Below are positions 20,185 to 31,055 of a stretch of 64,000 nt of DNA, piece after piece. How positions within the stretch are numbered: the stretch's first letter is position 1; every line of letters starts with the position of its first letter. The stretch covers positions 806,001 through 870,000 of the forward strand of contig NC_088942.1 of NCBI RefSeq assembly GCF_033473495.1, in the 5' to 3' direction. Under the pieces are notes generated by a model that did no database searches, was not told the DNA's origin, and saw only the letters and a program-made list of their open reading frames with translations. The stretch is from Cercospora beticola. Lineage: Eukaryota > Ascomycota > Dothideomycetes > Mycosphaerellales > Mycosphaerellaceae. Made by a program: the position numbers and the translations under genes.

Positions 20185-21408
20185 TCAAGCCAACGGCGAC
20201 CTATCCCCTACCATCCTCGCAAACCCCATCTCAATCTCCTCACACTCTTCCTGAAGCTTCTCCACACTCAACCCCCTCTCTCTGCCCAAAGTCTGCAGAA
20301 CACGCTGCAAAGTCACCAACGTCCCATAAACCCGATTCTCACTCCTCTGCGAGAACACGATCGCGCGATCCTCAATCACCGACTCAAGCAAATGATAACA
20401 CGCTTTACCGAAATGTTTGAGCCGGAGTAAGGCGATGGTGCGGTGTGGTGCTGTTCTGGAGAGGCGGATGCGTTGATGGTTGGGCTGGACGTTGAGATGG
20501 GTGGTGAGAGTGAGATGCGTTTTGGTGAGGTTCCATTGGGTTAGGAGGTTGTAGTGGACTTCCGGCGCCACGGTGGAGGCTGGGCGGTTGTGGTGTTCGC
20601 GTAGGGCGGCGAGGAGGTCTCCTGTTTCGGCTGAGATGGAGTTTTCGGCGATGGAGAGGTTGTAGGTGAGGGGGATTTTGGCGAGGGGGTAGAGGAGTTC
20701 TTCGGCTAGGGTGGCGCGGTTCTCGAGGGCAAGGCAGGTTGAGTTGATTTCGATGGTTATGGTGGGTTTGCGTTGCTGGGTACTTGGCCGATGGAGACCG
20801 TTTTGTGATTTTAGTTCGTTGGCCAGGCTGAAGAGAAATCGGTTGACGGTGCCAAAGGTCTGGAGGTAAAGGTCGCTTGGGGTGTCTTTGTCTTCTTGGT
20901 CTGCCAGTTTGATGGAAACGTCCACTTGTGAGAAGCGGTGGAGGTAATCGGGGAAAATGCGTTCGAATTCGGCCAATGGTGCGAAGTTGTCGAAGACCTT
21001 GATGCCGCCTTGAACGTTACCGCGGACTTGCAGAGTACCATGATCACCAACTTCCACTTCGAGAGCGATGCGGCCCAAGTCTTCGATCAAGAGGAAGGCT
21101 TCATCGTGGATTTGCTTGCATGTTCGCAGGAGCGCCGTGTTAGGCATCATCCCCTCGGAAACATCGTGAGCGAGAGCGATATGATAGGTCTTGTTACGCA
21201 GCTCAGGTGGAAGGGCCTGGAAATCGAAGGGCTCGTCTCGGTCGGGTGCTTCCTCGGGTACGGGCGAGTATTCAATGCTGGTAAGCTTCGTGGCTGGTAT
21301 GCCGATAGAGCGTGCGGTTGCTGGCGTGCTAGGAAGCGGTGAGGTCTGTTCCAACTCCTTGGTGAGCCGGGCAAGGGCACAGTCGACAGTGAGGTTGGGA
21401 CGATACAT
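20185..21408 (-). CDS. F-box/2EXR-like protein, 407 aa
   Basis: Protein of the large fungal family that carries an N-terminal LPPELRNxxYxxAL motif, here LPPELRNKTYHIAL at about residue 68. A TCKQIHDEA motif follows, also typical of the group. These are usually labelled F-box-like or 2EXR proteins; their function is mostly unknown. The rest is alpha/beta sequence without a known catalytic motif. The start is the ATG at 21408, but the frame is open upstream and a GTAAGT donor near 21514 makes an upstream exon possible. No phase-consistent junction was found. It is unrelated in its C-terminal part to the F-box array at 28-35 kb. Confidence 0.7.
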   Translation of the reverse strand: MYRPNLTVDCALARLTKELEQTSPLPSTPATARSIGIPATKLTSIEYSPVPEEAPDRDEPFDFQALPPELRNKTYHIALAHDVSEGMMPNTALLRTCKQIHDEAFLLIEDLGRIALEVEVGDHGTLQVRGNVQGGIKVFDNFAPLAEFERIFPDYLHRFSQVDVSIKLADQEDKDTPSDLYLQTFGTVNRFLFSLANELKSQNGLHRPSTQQRKPTITIEINSTCLALENRATLAEELLYPLAKIPLTYNLSIAENSISAETGDLLAALREHHNRPASTVAPEVHYNLLTQWNLTKTHLTLTTHLNVQPNHQRIRLSRTAPHRTIALLRLKHFGKACYHLLESVIEDRAIVFSQRSENRVYGTLVTLQRVLQTLGRERGLSVEKLQEECEEIEMGFARMVGDRSPLA

Positions 21409-22315
21409 TGTCGCCAGCGACGGTGTAATGTAAGAGATAGATCGGGCAGTAAGTGGAGGTGGTGGTACAGGTTCGAGTCGCTAGTAACCATCAGCATTGT
21501 CATTTGGAGAGCCATCCAGCAACACTTACCTGCCAGCAGCTCCGAAGTGGGGAAGAATGAAGGCTCTAGATCGAGAGGCCTTCGAATGGCGGACGCATAA
21601 GGTTTGATGCGGTTAGATATGTTCGGGAGCAAAGATGGAACAGTGTGGACGTCGAAACCTGAGCTTCTACTAGAGCAAAGGCGCTAGAGGAGACAATAGT
21701 ATTTCGCGACAATACAGAGACTTCGATAGCGGGGCCGTCCCTGGTGGCGCAGAGGTGAACAGAGTAGCCGCGTGGGTCAGGGAGCGCTTGGCTGCGGAGC
21801 AGACTTGAGCTGGATTTCCAGCGCTGCTGCTCCGTGCCTGCCACTTCTGCGTCGATTGAGTTGGCACTTACTGTGTAGCCGACCAAGGCATTTCTCAGAC
21901 GACTTCGAGGCTGATTTTGGAGCCGGTTCGATGGTGCACGTCGGCAACGTCACGGATGTTGCAAGTGCGTCTTTTCATTCACCTGAGTCCGTCATGGCAT
22001 CGATATCGGCAAAGTCTAGGTCCAATGCTGAGATATGTGTTCGCAGGTGGCTCGCCCGAGGTCCCTTGGGCGACCGCCTTGCCCGCTTTTACATAGAGTC
22101 ACTGTATGTACAAGTCAGTTCCGTCGACAAAGAAGAGCTTCAAAGAATCATTTGTGAGAAATGTCGCGATCAGCTATTCCGAGAGTCGAAAACTCATGTT
22201 CATGTACTTCGATTGTATGCTACATCCTCTTGTATACCCGTTCAACGAAGAGGTGGAGTTCTTTGTGTACATTTGAAAAATCGGTCGATGCTGTCCCAGG
22301 CTGCGCTCGAGAAAG
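21409..22315. other. Intergenic region, 0.9 kb
   Basis: This lies upstream of the F-box-like gene and downstream of the permease, both on the minus strand. A plus-strand ORF across it runs antisense into the permease and shows no family features. Confidence 0.4.
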
Positions 22316-24281
22316 TTAGATGGCACTTCCACCATCGTACCTCGCACCGGCGCTTCCTTGGAGAGGCGTCCGCTCGGTTGGCGATCCTGATCCTCCATCG
22401 CTACTTGTTCGTGGACTCGAGTACGCTGGCGGCTTCGAGACAGGTATCGAAGAAGCTTGAGATCCTTCATCTGGTTGACCATGCGGCATGGGAAGCACAT
22501 TTCCGATGTCTTCGAACTTTCGCAGTCGGGGTCCGGTATAATATTTGTTGGCGCCTAAGAACCACCATGAAAGCGCAAAGACCGCAACGGCTGCCGCCAC
22601 AACGACAGCATAATTCATGTTCGTGGCCGTGACAGGTATGGTCGTCGGGCAGAAAAGCACAACGCTAATAAGCAGGACCCAGCTGATTGCGATGATGCTC
22701 CGAGGCTTGGTTGGCAACCATTTTCCCAATGTGTAAGGGCCAGGGACAAACGTATTCGAATCCTCGTAGATCAGGCGAGCCAGTATCACCGCAATGTAGC
22801 TGAGGTCCAGGCATGGTGCGCATAAATTGAAGATGGCCGTGATTGTTTGTGTCGAGCCAATACCGATGAGGTTCAGACAGCCACAAAAGCCAACCACGAA
22901 CCAGACAGCGTACACAGGTGTCCCTGTCGTCTCGTTTACTTTACTCCAGATGTTCGAAAACGGCAACGCCTCGTCTCTCGCGAAAGCATATGCCATGCGT
23001 GAGTTGGCAAGCATAGCTGACGCTCCGGTAAAGAACTGGATCAGCATGACAAAGAAGAGCATGACGGTCGCTCCATCTTTGCCAGCGGCGTTCAAAAAGA
23101 TCTGTGCGACTGGAAGTCCTGTCGGTGATCCAACGATGTCATCCATATAGGTTTCGGTAAGACAGAAAGTGAAGACAACGTTCAGCGCGAAGCCTTGCAC
23201 ACCTGATATTATTACTGCCCAGCGAATCGAATCCGGACCGCGGATAGCAGCGTCGTGAGTTTCTTCGGACATGTGCGTAGTGCCGTCGTAGTCGGTCATG
23301 ACCCAAGCAACGTTCAGGAATCCAAGCAAGAACGAGAAGCCTTCGGAGCCATAGCCAGATCCATCTCTGACATCCATGAAGACGAAACTCGCATCGCGCT
23401 TGTCTTCAGTCATCACAAGTAGTGTGATAATGATGCCAATGGTAGCCAGTATATTGATCGGCGCGAACCAGATGATCAATCGATGCAAGCCTTTTGTTGT
23501 TAGCGAGCAGATGACTCCGAATACAATAAGCATGCCCAGAGCGATAATCACGATCTGGTACGGTTTCCTGAAAAAGGTCAGCAACACATCCAGGCATGTG
23601 CAGGTGCACGACTTACGGCGAAAATTCATAGGCCCCATCCACCAGTCTCGATCGGATACTTCTCATGGCCAGCGTCATCTGTCCCAAGGTATAGGCTATC
23701 GATGCCACTCCGCAGGCTTGACCAAGGAAGTTGCACCATCCGATGATCCAGGTCCAGATGGGCAGATGCTTCTGTGGTACAATCTTCGCAGGCACGAAGT
23801 ACATGCCACCAGCAGTCGGGTACGCCGACACAAGCTCAGCTACACAGCTTGCGATCATGTATGCCATGATAGAACCGATGAACCATGCCCAGACGGCGGT
23901 CGATGGTCCCCCGTCGCTGATTGGCACGCCATAGGTAGCGGGCTGTGAACCAAGCACTCCGAGGATTGATATTGCGTATGAAAGTGTAGACCATCTACCA
24001 AACTCGCGTTTCAATTCCTGCAATTGGTCAGCGTGACATGTAATCAGCGTTCGAGAAGAATATACCGGTTCATAGCCTATGCGAGCAAGTTCCCGATCAT
24101 CTTCGTCTCGGATGCGTGTATAATTTGTCCCCGGTCGTGCTGCATTTGGTGCATTGTTCGTCGTTGGAGTAGAAGGATCTTCGGTGGGCAACTGAGAATA
24201 ATGCTGGCCATAAGGAGTGACTGTGGAAGGGATAAGCTTCTTCTCTGATTTCACGTCATCCTTGTAGTGAACAGGTTCCAT
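22316..24281 (-). CDS. APC-family amino acid/GABA/choline-type permease, 622 aa
   Basis: Plasma-membrane amine or amino acid importer of the amino acid-polyamine-organocation superfamily. Exons are 24281-24066, 24017-23617 and 23567-22316. The cytosolic N-tail of about 75 residues leads into ELKREFGRWSTLSYAISILG, the classic first-helix entry of fungal GABA/choline permeases. Later marks are SAYPTAGGMYFVPAKI, GWCNFLGQACG, YDGTTHMSEE (a family signature loop) and NSRMAYAFARDEALPFS. Twelve hydrophobic segments can be counted. The C-tail is Ser/Pro/Gly-rich and cytosolic. Intron 1 is 48 nt, a multiple of three, without a stop, so retention would add 16 residues. The substrate within the family is not predictable by eye. 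Confidence 0.9.
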
Positions 24282-26448
24282 GATGCTCGTTGGTGGTTGG
24301 AGGTTGTTGTCAAGTCACAGCGAACAAGCGCAGGCTCTCATAAGTTTGACGATCCCTTTACCGCCGATTCATCGCATTCACGAGATGAATAGCTCTGCAT
24401 GTGGCGTCCCGTGACACCATGCCGCAACGTCTCCGTTCACAGGAGGATCCAACGCTAGTGGTGGTGATACAGGAAGTGGGCGAATGGAGACACTACTTAC
24501 AAGGAAGGCGTCTGAGCAGACGCTCTGATATCATCCAAGGCATGCAGCTGCTTCCGAAGCTTTGCCTTCTTTCGATAGAACTATGTTTCCCGGAACAATG
24601 CGGTCAAGCAGTGCCTGCTGGGGTGTTGTGATTGGAGGTATGGCGTGCTCTATACCCAAAATGGGAGATACACGGCGATGTACTCGTTCGCCAGCGCTGC
24701 GTGTCGATCCGCCCACGCTCCTTGTCACTGCGTGGCGTTGCTGCCACGGAGGGCGTGTGAGTGGTCACAGGTGAGTGGTCGTCCACGACTTCCAGAGCTT
24801 CGGAACTTAGACCAAGAACTGCAGGCCGCGGCTTTGGTTCGAAGCTAGAAGTGCAAGGTGGTAACTTAGGGCTGTCCCAGTGAAGTTTGTCGGGTGGAGG
24901 CTGAAGATCCTGGCAGGATGGAAGGTGAAGATTCCATGTTGCTGGAAAAGGTGTCGTTTAGCAGCATCCCAAGGCAGTTGTGGGTCTAGTTTCCGATATA
25001 GGACGATTCTTGTGCTACCTCGCCATGATGATGAGCAACATCACCTCACCGCGAACTCTGGTCGACGACGAAAATGCATTGCACAACGTGAACTGAGAGG
25101 GTTGCGGTCGCTGCACGACCAGGAGAGTTCGCAGCGTGCAGCGGATGAGGTCACGGGAGGGCAGACAGAGTTCCGAGTGCCGAGCGGCAATCTTGACGTG
25201 GCACTCCGGCGGTGTGCGTCCACAGCCACGTCGACATCAACCTTGTGGCAGCAAGGGGCGAAACTGAGCACTACTAAGACACGGTCACACGCATATCGGC
25301 CAAATCGTTCGCTTCCGACTTCTCGAATGCGGCCTTGGGCCCGGGAGCTGACCGCTAGCCACGAGGTCCGAGCCGCCTCTTTCTTGCTGCACGATCTCAG
25401 CGGGTATCGACATGTCGGTCCCAGATCCCACTCTGGTGGGTGAGGTGTTCTGGAATTACTAAGAACGTCCACTAACTGGACGTCACCACATTGACAACGA
25501 CTGAGAGAGGAAGACCAATACAGTGCAGCCCTCTGTGTCCGCAAAGCATCCGCAGACCTGCTCGATTGCCGTGGAGGGATGTACAGAAGTCGGTGAGGCT
25601 TGTGTGCTACACAACTTGGTGATGCCTCGCAATGACTTCGTCAGCATCTGGATGCTCGACAAACATTGCCGGCGTTGCAGCCCTCGAGAATGGAGTCCGA
25701 TACACAGCATATGTTCAAGATGCGGGCCGGATGAGCCGGACACTCCATCAATGAACACTGCAGTACCGGTGAGTCGACGAGGCCTCTCCGGCCGCTATCG
25801 GATCAAGAAGACTGGTCAGTCTGTGAACATGATGATAAACCGGCTCGAGGGGCGTATTGCAGACAATCAAATCCGCTCTGGTCACCGCTCTGCCTAGATA
25901 TGGGCATTGCTTGGCTATTTTCATGAGCTGTATCTTCTCCATGTGCGAGGTGGAAAGTGATCACACAATCCTCGATCTTGTTTGGTTCGTGTATGCTTTA
26001 CGGAGCTCCGGCTCACGGCATAGCATGAGAATATGTGCAATCCCCATGAAACCACAAGTATGTCTGTAATCCACATGTGACCACCGCCAAGTCCTGTGAC
26101 AAACACAGTCATTTCACAACCTTGCTCTTGAGCTCACGCGTTGAGAGCAGATGTTGAGGAGTGTGTGATGATATAGGCAGCAGCTACTGGCCGACAGCAA
26201 CTTTCTCGTTCGATCATTGAAACAACTGTCCACGTCCATGCCCAGCCATGACGGCGGCGAGCTGCGACACGTCATGATTGCTGGAATTGCGAGACGGTCG
26301 TGGCGAGCGCCGTCGCGATATGCTAGCTAAAACTTCACGTGTCTTCGAAGCTACATTTCGTGCTGACAACAACACAAAGTCTTCCTCTCACCAAAAGAAC
26401 GGATTTTGGTCGAATTGACGAGGGGTTTTCGCCGCGTCTGTCGCGTCC
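24282..26448. other. Long intergenic region, 2.2 kb, no supported gene
   Basis: Both strands were read. The ORFs present (up to 187 codons) have random-looking composition with many Cys, Ser and Arg, no domain cues and no plausible intron structure. The region probably holds the promoters of the flanking divergent genes and may include decayed sequence. Confidence 0.4.
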
Positions 26449-28200
26449 ATGGCGTCCGCAACAGAGCTCGCTCGCCAGTGGCTTGAGCAAGACAAAGACC
26501 ACGAAACAAGAAGCCAAATTGAGGAACTGCTCACGAAAGATGACCAGATCGAACTAGAACTCCGACTACGAAAGCGAATAGCATTTGGAACTGCCGGTCT
26601 ACGATCTTCCATGAAAGCTGGCTTCGCCCACATGAACTCATTGACTGTACTCCAAGCATCCCAAGGACTTGCGGACTATGTCATCGAGCAACAAACTCCT
26701 CGTCCTCCTCAAGAGCTGGCCATTGCTGTAGGATACGATGCAAGGTACAACTCGGAGAAATTTGCCCGACTGGCTGCTGCTACCTTCCTTGAGAAAGGCA
26801 TGAAAGTTCTATGGTTCGGCCAGATCTGTCACACGCCGATGGTCCCGTTTGCAGTCATGAATTACAAGGCGGTGGCTGGTGTTATGGTCACTGCCAGTCA
26901 CAACCCGAAGAACGATAATGGCTACAAGGTGTACTGGGGCAATGGTAGCCAAATCATCCCGCCTCATGATGCCGGGATTGCCAAAGCTATCGATAACGTC
27001 AAGCAGATCTTGACATGGGATACGAAACTGGTCGATAGCCACGAGCGTGTGCAAAATGTGTTTTCCGAGACTGCAAAGTCATATCTCGACCATATTCGCG
27101 AGCTCGTCTGGCCACTTCCATCTGTCGAGCAAGCCATGCCTTTCACATACACGGCAATGCATGGCGTTGGACTGACCATGATGAAGCAAATCGCTTACAT
27201 GCTCTGGTTCCGAGGACACTTCATGCGAGAAGTAAAGGCACAAGCAGAGCCCGATCCAGAATTTCCAACGGTGCCATTCCCCAATCCAGAAGAGAAAGGC
27301 GCGCTCGATCTGGCGATTCAAGAAGCCAACAGAAATGATACCGACATCATCATCGCGAATGACCCAGACGCTCATCGATTCTCCTTTGCACAGCGGGTTT
27401 CGAAAGGCGTATACCACCAATTCACAGGAAACCAAATCGGCATCCTCTTCGCTTCCCACATTTTCGAAACCTACAAAGGCGACAAATCAAAACTAGCAAT
27501 GCTCGCCTCAACAGTCTCATCCCGCATGCTAGCAAGCATGGCCGCCAAAGAAGGCTTCCACTTCCAAGACACCTTAACCGGCTTCAAATGGCTCGGCAAC
27601 GTCGCACAAGACCTACAAAACCAAGGCTACGACCCCGCTTTCGCGTTCGAAGAAGCCATCGGGTTCATGTTTCCCACCGTCGTCTGGGATAAAGACGGCA
27701 TAGCAGCTGCAGCAGTCTTCCTCACTGCGTGGCAAAGATGGAAAAAACAAGGCATGACACCTTGGCAGAAACTTCAGAAATTGTATCAGACGTATGGTTA
27801 TTTTGAGGATGCGAACACTTATCTAATCTCGCCTGCGCCGGAAATTACGAATCGGGCTTTTGATGATATTCGGAAGTTGAATGCTGGGTCTCGGCCGACG
27901 AAGCTTGGGAAGCGTGAGATTCTGCGATGGAGGGATTTGACGATTGGTTATGATAGTGGGACCCCAGACAACAAGCCGATTCTGCCAGTAGATGCTAGTG
28001 CGCAGATGATTACATGTGAATTGGAGAATGTGGTGTTCACTGTGAGAGGATCTGGGACGGAGCCGAAGATTAAGTTATACATTGAAGGAAAAAGTAACAG
28101 TTCGGAGCAGGCCAAGAAGCTGGCGCAGGAAGTGCTGCAGGATCTGTTGGTGGAGTGGTTCAAGCCGGAGGTCTACGGGTTGAAGTTGGCTGGGACATAA
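26449..28200 (+). CDS. Phosphohexomutase superfamily enzyme (phosphoribomutase/PGM2-like), 583 aa, with altered metal loop
   Basis: Alpha-D-phosphohexomutase of the PGM2/phosphopentomutase branch (yeast Prm15/Pgm3), which interconverts ribose-1- and ribose-5-phosphate or glucose phosphates. Domain marks in order: GTAGLR near residue 45, the phosphoserine loop TASHNPKNDNGYK with catalytic Ser150, the metal loop NDPDAHR (residues 304-310), the sugar-binding loop FEEAIGFM, and the phosphate-binding RGSGTEPK near the C-terminus. The family metal loop is normally D-x-D-x-D-R; here the third Asp is His309 (codon CAT, one base from GAT). That may reduce magnesium binding, unless His can substitute. 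Everything else is full length in one exon. The start at 26449 is the first ATG in frame after an untranslated leader. Confidence 0.85.
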   Translation: MASATELARQWLEQDKDHETRSQIEELLTKDDQIELELRLRKRIAFGTAGLRSSMKAGFAHMNSLTVLQASQGLADYVIEQQTPRPPQELAIAVGYDARYNSEKFARLAAATFLEKGMKVLWFGQICHTPMVPFAVMNYKAVAGVMVTASHNPKNDNGYKVYWGNGSQIIPPHDAGIAKAIDNVKQILTWDTKLVDSHERVQNVFSETAKSYLDHIRELVWPLPSVEQAMPFTYTAMHGVGLTMMKQIAYMLWFRGHFMREVKAQAEPDPEFPTVPFPNPEEKGALDLAIQEANRNDTDIIIANDPDAHRFSFAQRVSKGVYHQFTGNQIGILFASHIFETYKGDKSKLAMLASTVSSRMLASMAAKEGFHFQDTLTGFKWLGNVAQDLQNQGYDPAFAFEEAIGFMFPTVVWDKDGIAAAAVFLTAWQRWKKQGMTPWQKLQKLYQTYGYFEDANTYLISPAPEITNRAFDDIRKLNAGSRPTKLGKREILRWRDLTIGYDSGTPDNKPILPVDASAQMITCELENVVFTVRGSGTEPKIKLYIEGKSNSSEQAKKLAQEVLQDLLVEWFKPEVYGLKLAGT

Positions 28201-28598
28201 TGCGGAGCTAAAGCCATCAAACTTGCGGCACGATGAAGTTCAAGAAGTATCAGAACAATGGATGCAGAAAGCACTGTAAATTCGTCAACCGATTTGCATT
28301 TGGTGCCCAAGACCATTACGGTATTGTCGCTTTGCCAAATGGGACAAAGAACCGTGATACCGCAAGCTATCTGGTCATTGTGTATCGATCTCCAGAACAA
28401 TGGCGTTACGGAGTTTGGTGCTCTTCCAACCTGGCTTCTGTGCAAAGCTACGCAATGCTGGAATCAGCGATCACTCATCACGAGCGTCGCCCAACGATTT
28501 GCAAATCCTCTCTGAAGCTCCCGCGATGGCTCGCTTCGTCGACTCGCGAACAGTGTTGTGACTTGCTTTACATGGCTCTCCGTCCGTAAAGCCTCGCA
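28201..28598. other. Convergent intergenic region
   Basis: This is a spacer between the mutase and the first F-box gene. Nothing is recognised. Confidence 0.45.
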
Positions 28599-29348
28599 TC
28601 AGTCGCTCTCCGGCTCTTCAATCTCCTCCTTCTTTTCCCCCTTCACCATCTCGATTTCAGCCAAAATGTCCGCTGCTGTAGCAGTGACAGGAAGGATGCG
28701 AGCCTCGTTCTTAGCGCTCCATATGTCGATACCTATAATGGCTACCTCGAGATCTGGACCAGTGCGAAAGGTTTCAGCAAAACGCTGCAGATCACCAAAA
28801 GTGATACCAGAGGCCTTGTCTTGTGAACGCAAGATGTGGTAATGTCCAGAAAAATGACCAGTATCGACGACCACACATCCCACTGGAGGCTGGGTCAAGA
28901 ACATTTTTTCCCACGATGCCTTGGCCGCGGGACTCCAGGATGATGCAGCGTCGAGGTTGTACGTGTAGTGACCAGGAATGATGCGAATATCCTGATATGT
29001 CAAGAGCAAAGGGTTGATTACGATGCTGCAAGCTCTGTCTGTTCCACTTTGGACCCATGTGTGGCTGTAAAAACTCCCTGTCTTGCGTATCGGCGCCATG
29101 TCCCGGTCGTTGCAGGTCTCCAGTGACAAACACTCCTTCATGAGAAACCTATCGCAGTCTATGAGTTCAACGGTGAAGTCGCCGCAAGGCTTCTGGAAGA
29201 GAGCTCGCTGGACAGAAGGCGATTTCTTGATAGCGTCGTGGAACGTGCGGTCGATGCGTTGTGCGCGTAGAATATCAGCTAGTGGTAGCTGGAGGAGAAT
29301 TGCTTCGAGTAGCTCCGCAGTATCGAAAACTGCCGTCGCAGCAGCCAT
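28599..29348 (-). CDS. F-box paralogue 1 of tandem cluster, 249 aa
   Basis: Probable substrate-recognition subunit of an SCF ubiquitin ligase, inferred from the N-terminal F-box (LLEAILLQLPLADILRAQRI, then FHDAI and a basic LQRALF-type end). The ATG at 29348 is chosen because it aligns with the start context CATCATG of its paralogues; the longer frame begins ten codons upstream. The C-terminal half is shared with the other copies: a [ML]TQPP motif near residue 175, H-[IV]-L-R after a VVDT strand, GIT, and a final ILPVTATAADILAEIE strand-helix. There are no WD40, LRR or Kelch repeats, so the C-terminal half would be the substrate-binding or other functional domain. An acidic tail ends the protein. 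Confidence 0.8.
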   Translation of the reverse strand: MAAATAVFDTAELLEAILLQLPLADILRAQRIDRTFHDAIKKSPSVQRALFQKPCGDFTVELIDCDRFLMKECLSLETCNDRDMAPIRKTGSFYSHTWVQSGTDRACSIVINPLLLTYQDIRIIPGHYTYNLDAASSWSPAAKASWEKMFLTQPPVGCVVVDTGHFSGHYHILRSQDKASGITFGDLQRFAETFRTGPDLEVAIIGIDIWSAKNEARILPVTATAADILAEIEMVKGEKKEEIEEPESD

Positions 29349-29900
29349 GATGATGGAGGCGTCACCTGTTTGTAACAAATCGGTTCTTGAGATAGTTCTT
29401 GCTCTTCGACTGTTGCAGGATGGGCTCGAGTGACCGTGACAGTGTGCTCAGATGTATTCGTCAGCAAAGTAGTCGAGGTGAAAATACTTATGTGAAAAGT
29501 GCAAGTGAAGAGCGGCAAGTCACTCTCTTCGGGAATTCGCGTTCACTGTTTGCTGCGGGGCTACGGTGACAAACAAGTCTTTAAAACTAGTAGGAGGCCC
29601 CACGCGGCCAATGTAGTCGCCCGTTGCGTGTCTTATTCATACTAATCAACGTTCGCGGCGAGAAACGAGAGCTGCTCATACGTTCGAGAGAGAAAAGACT
29701 GTGAATCTGTCATTTGGTCTGGAGATCTTCCACGAAGCGATGTTGCCCAGAGTCTCGCGCATACGTCTTGGTGCTAAGGCACCATTAATGCTCGTCGCAG
29801 ATAAGGTGCTATGACTCGAATCAAGTCGATCATCATCCGTAGCTCTCTGATTGAGTTGCTTTCACTCTTCTGCACCCTCCTCCTGCTCGTTCTCCCCCTT
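29349..29900. other. Spacer between F-box copies 1 and 2
   Basis: Presumed promoter of copy 1 and 3' end of copy 2. A possible 5' leader intron lies just before the copy 1 start. No gene is seen. Confidence 0.4.
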
Positions 29901-30689
29901 CTACTCGAGACCCATGGCAGCTTTGACTTCAGCCGCGATTTCTGCCCCTGTCAAGGTAATGGGAAGGATTGTGAAACCACCCAGCTTCCAAATGAATTGT
30001 GCTCCAATGGCATTGGGGAATGCTTCCAGGTGTCGTTGCACTTGGCCAATAGTAATGCCTTCGGTGCCTTCCTCTGGCCGCAGGATGTGGGAGTGATTGG
30101 CGTCCCAATTTTCTATTGCAAGAGTGGCCAACGGCGGCTGCGTCAAGAGCATGCTCATCAAGAATTCTCTATACTTGAGCTTCGAGGATAAATGACCGAT
30201 GGCTACAAGGTCTCCTCCGACCTCAAGCTTCGAGGATGGATGACCGAGGGACTGCCCACCAGGACTGATGTCGCGCGGAAGAGGGTAATCGAACTCATCA
30301 TCAGAGTCGACCTCCGTTCCATCTGGCTTGCTTTCGTTGAAGAATGCGAACACAGGGTTGAGAACGATGTCGCATGCTTGCGCAGATGGTTCCCACACCC
30401 ATTGAGCATTCTCCTGATCTTCCGTGCTTTCATTCGCCTCGCTTTCATCGCAATCCTCTATTGACGCACAATCCGCGATTTTGAAGTATCGCTCAAGGTC
30501 GTCAAGCCGGGCCCGCCGATTATCGTAAGGTTTCAAAAATAGTGCGCGTTGCAATCGCGAGAACGCCTGGACAGCGGCGACGCACGTGGAAGTTATGGTT
30601 TGGAGGTGCCAGATGTCGAGCATCGGCTGTTCAATGAGTATAGCTTCTGCCAAATCCAAGTTGCGGAAGACTTGCTCTGCAGCGGACAT
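29901..30689 (-). CDS. F-box paralogue 2 of tandem cluster, 262 aa
   Basis: This has the same architecture as paralogue 1: an F-box-like N-terminus (LAEAILIEQPMLDIWHLQTI), less well conserved than in the others, then the basic LQRALFLKPY segment. A highly acidic middle (DESEANESTEDQENAQ, EVDSDDEFD) replaces the shorter loops of the other copies. C-terminal marks are LLTQPP, HILR, GIT and FTILPITLTGAEIAAE. The start at 30689 follows TAGCATCATG, matching the paralogues, and an AG acceptor immediately before it suggests a 5' leader intron. The weaker F-box may bind Skp1 less well; that is inference. Confidence 0.75.
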   Translation of the reverse strand: MSAAEQVFRNLDLAEAILIEQPMLDIWHLQTITSTCVAAVQAFSRLQRALFLKPYDNRRARLDDLERYFKIADCASIEDCDESEANESTEDQENAQWVWEPSAQACDIVLNPVFAFFNESKPDGTEVDSDDEFDYPLPRDISPGGQSLGHPSSKLEVGGDLVAIGHLSSKLKYREFLMSMLLTQPPLATLAIENWDANHSHILRPEEGTEGITIGQVQRHLEAFPNAIGAQFIWKLGGFTILPITLTGAEIAAEVKAAMGLE

Positions 30690-31055
30690 GATGCTAGAGA
30701 AAGTCAACACACGATCGATGGGTCAAGGACCCTTCTCCGCTCACGGATAATGATTGATTCTTGCTGCCATATCTTGGAGGCGCACGAAGTGCTCTGGCGC
30801 AAGCTCTGGGAATGTTGATGGATGTGTGTTGAGGTGGAGGTGGTTGATCGAAAAGTGCAGCTGCTGTCTGAGTACAAACGTAACACGCAAGCACGCGTGG
30901 AACAGACGGACGTGACTTCGCCTTCCGAACACGCTCACTTGCGGGCAGGTACAACGAGCAACTGAAGGCAGGAACCTTCCTGAGACGACCGCAGGTCCCC
31001 TCTCAAGCCATTCCTGGTATCCACCGTCAAATTGTCGGCTTTAGTGCTTCCTGAT
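30690..31055. other. Upstream region of F-box copy 2
   Basis: It contains a block near 30825-30880 that resembles 32075-32125 upstream of copy 3 (GAGGTGGAGGTGGTTGA shared). This indicates that promoter sequence was duplicated with the genes. Confidence 0.5.

Noticed and set aside
21772..22632. 286-codon plus-strand ORF
   Set aside because: Its 3' third is antisense to the permease C-terminus and the rest is intergenic; it has many Cys, His and Arg, no family marks and no signal.
25041..25544. 167-codon minus-strand ORF in the 2.2-kb intergenic region
   Set aside because: The composition is random-like and Cys/Ser/Arg-rich, and no plausible start context or intron structure was found.
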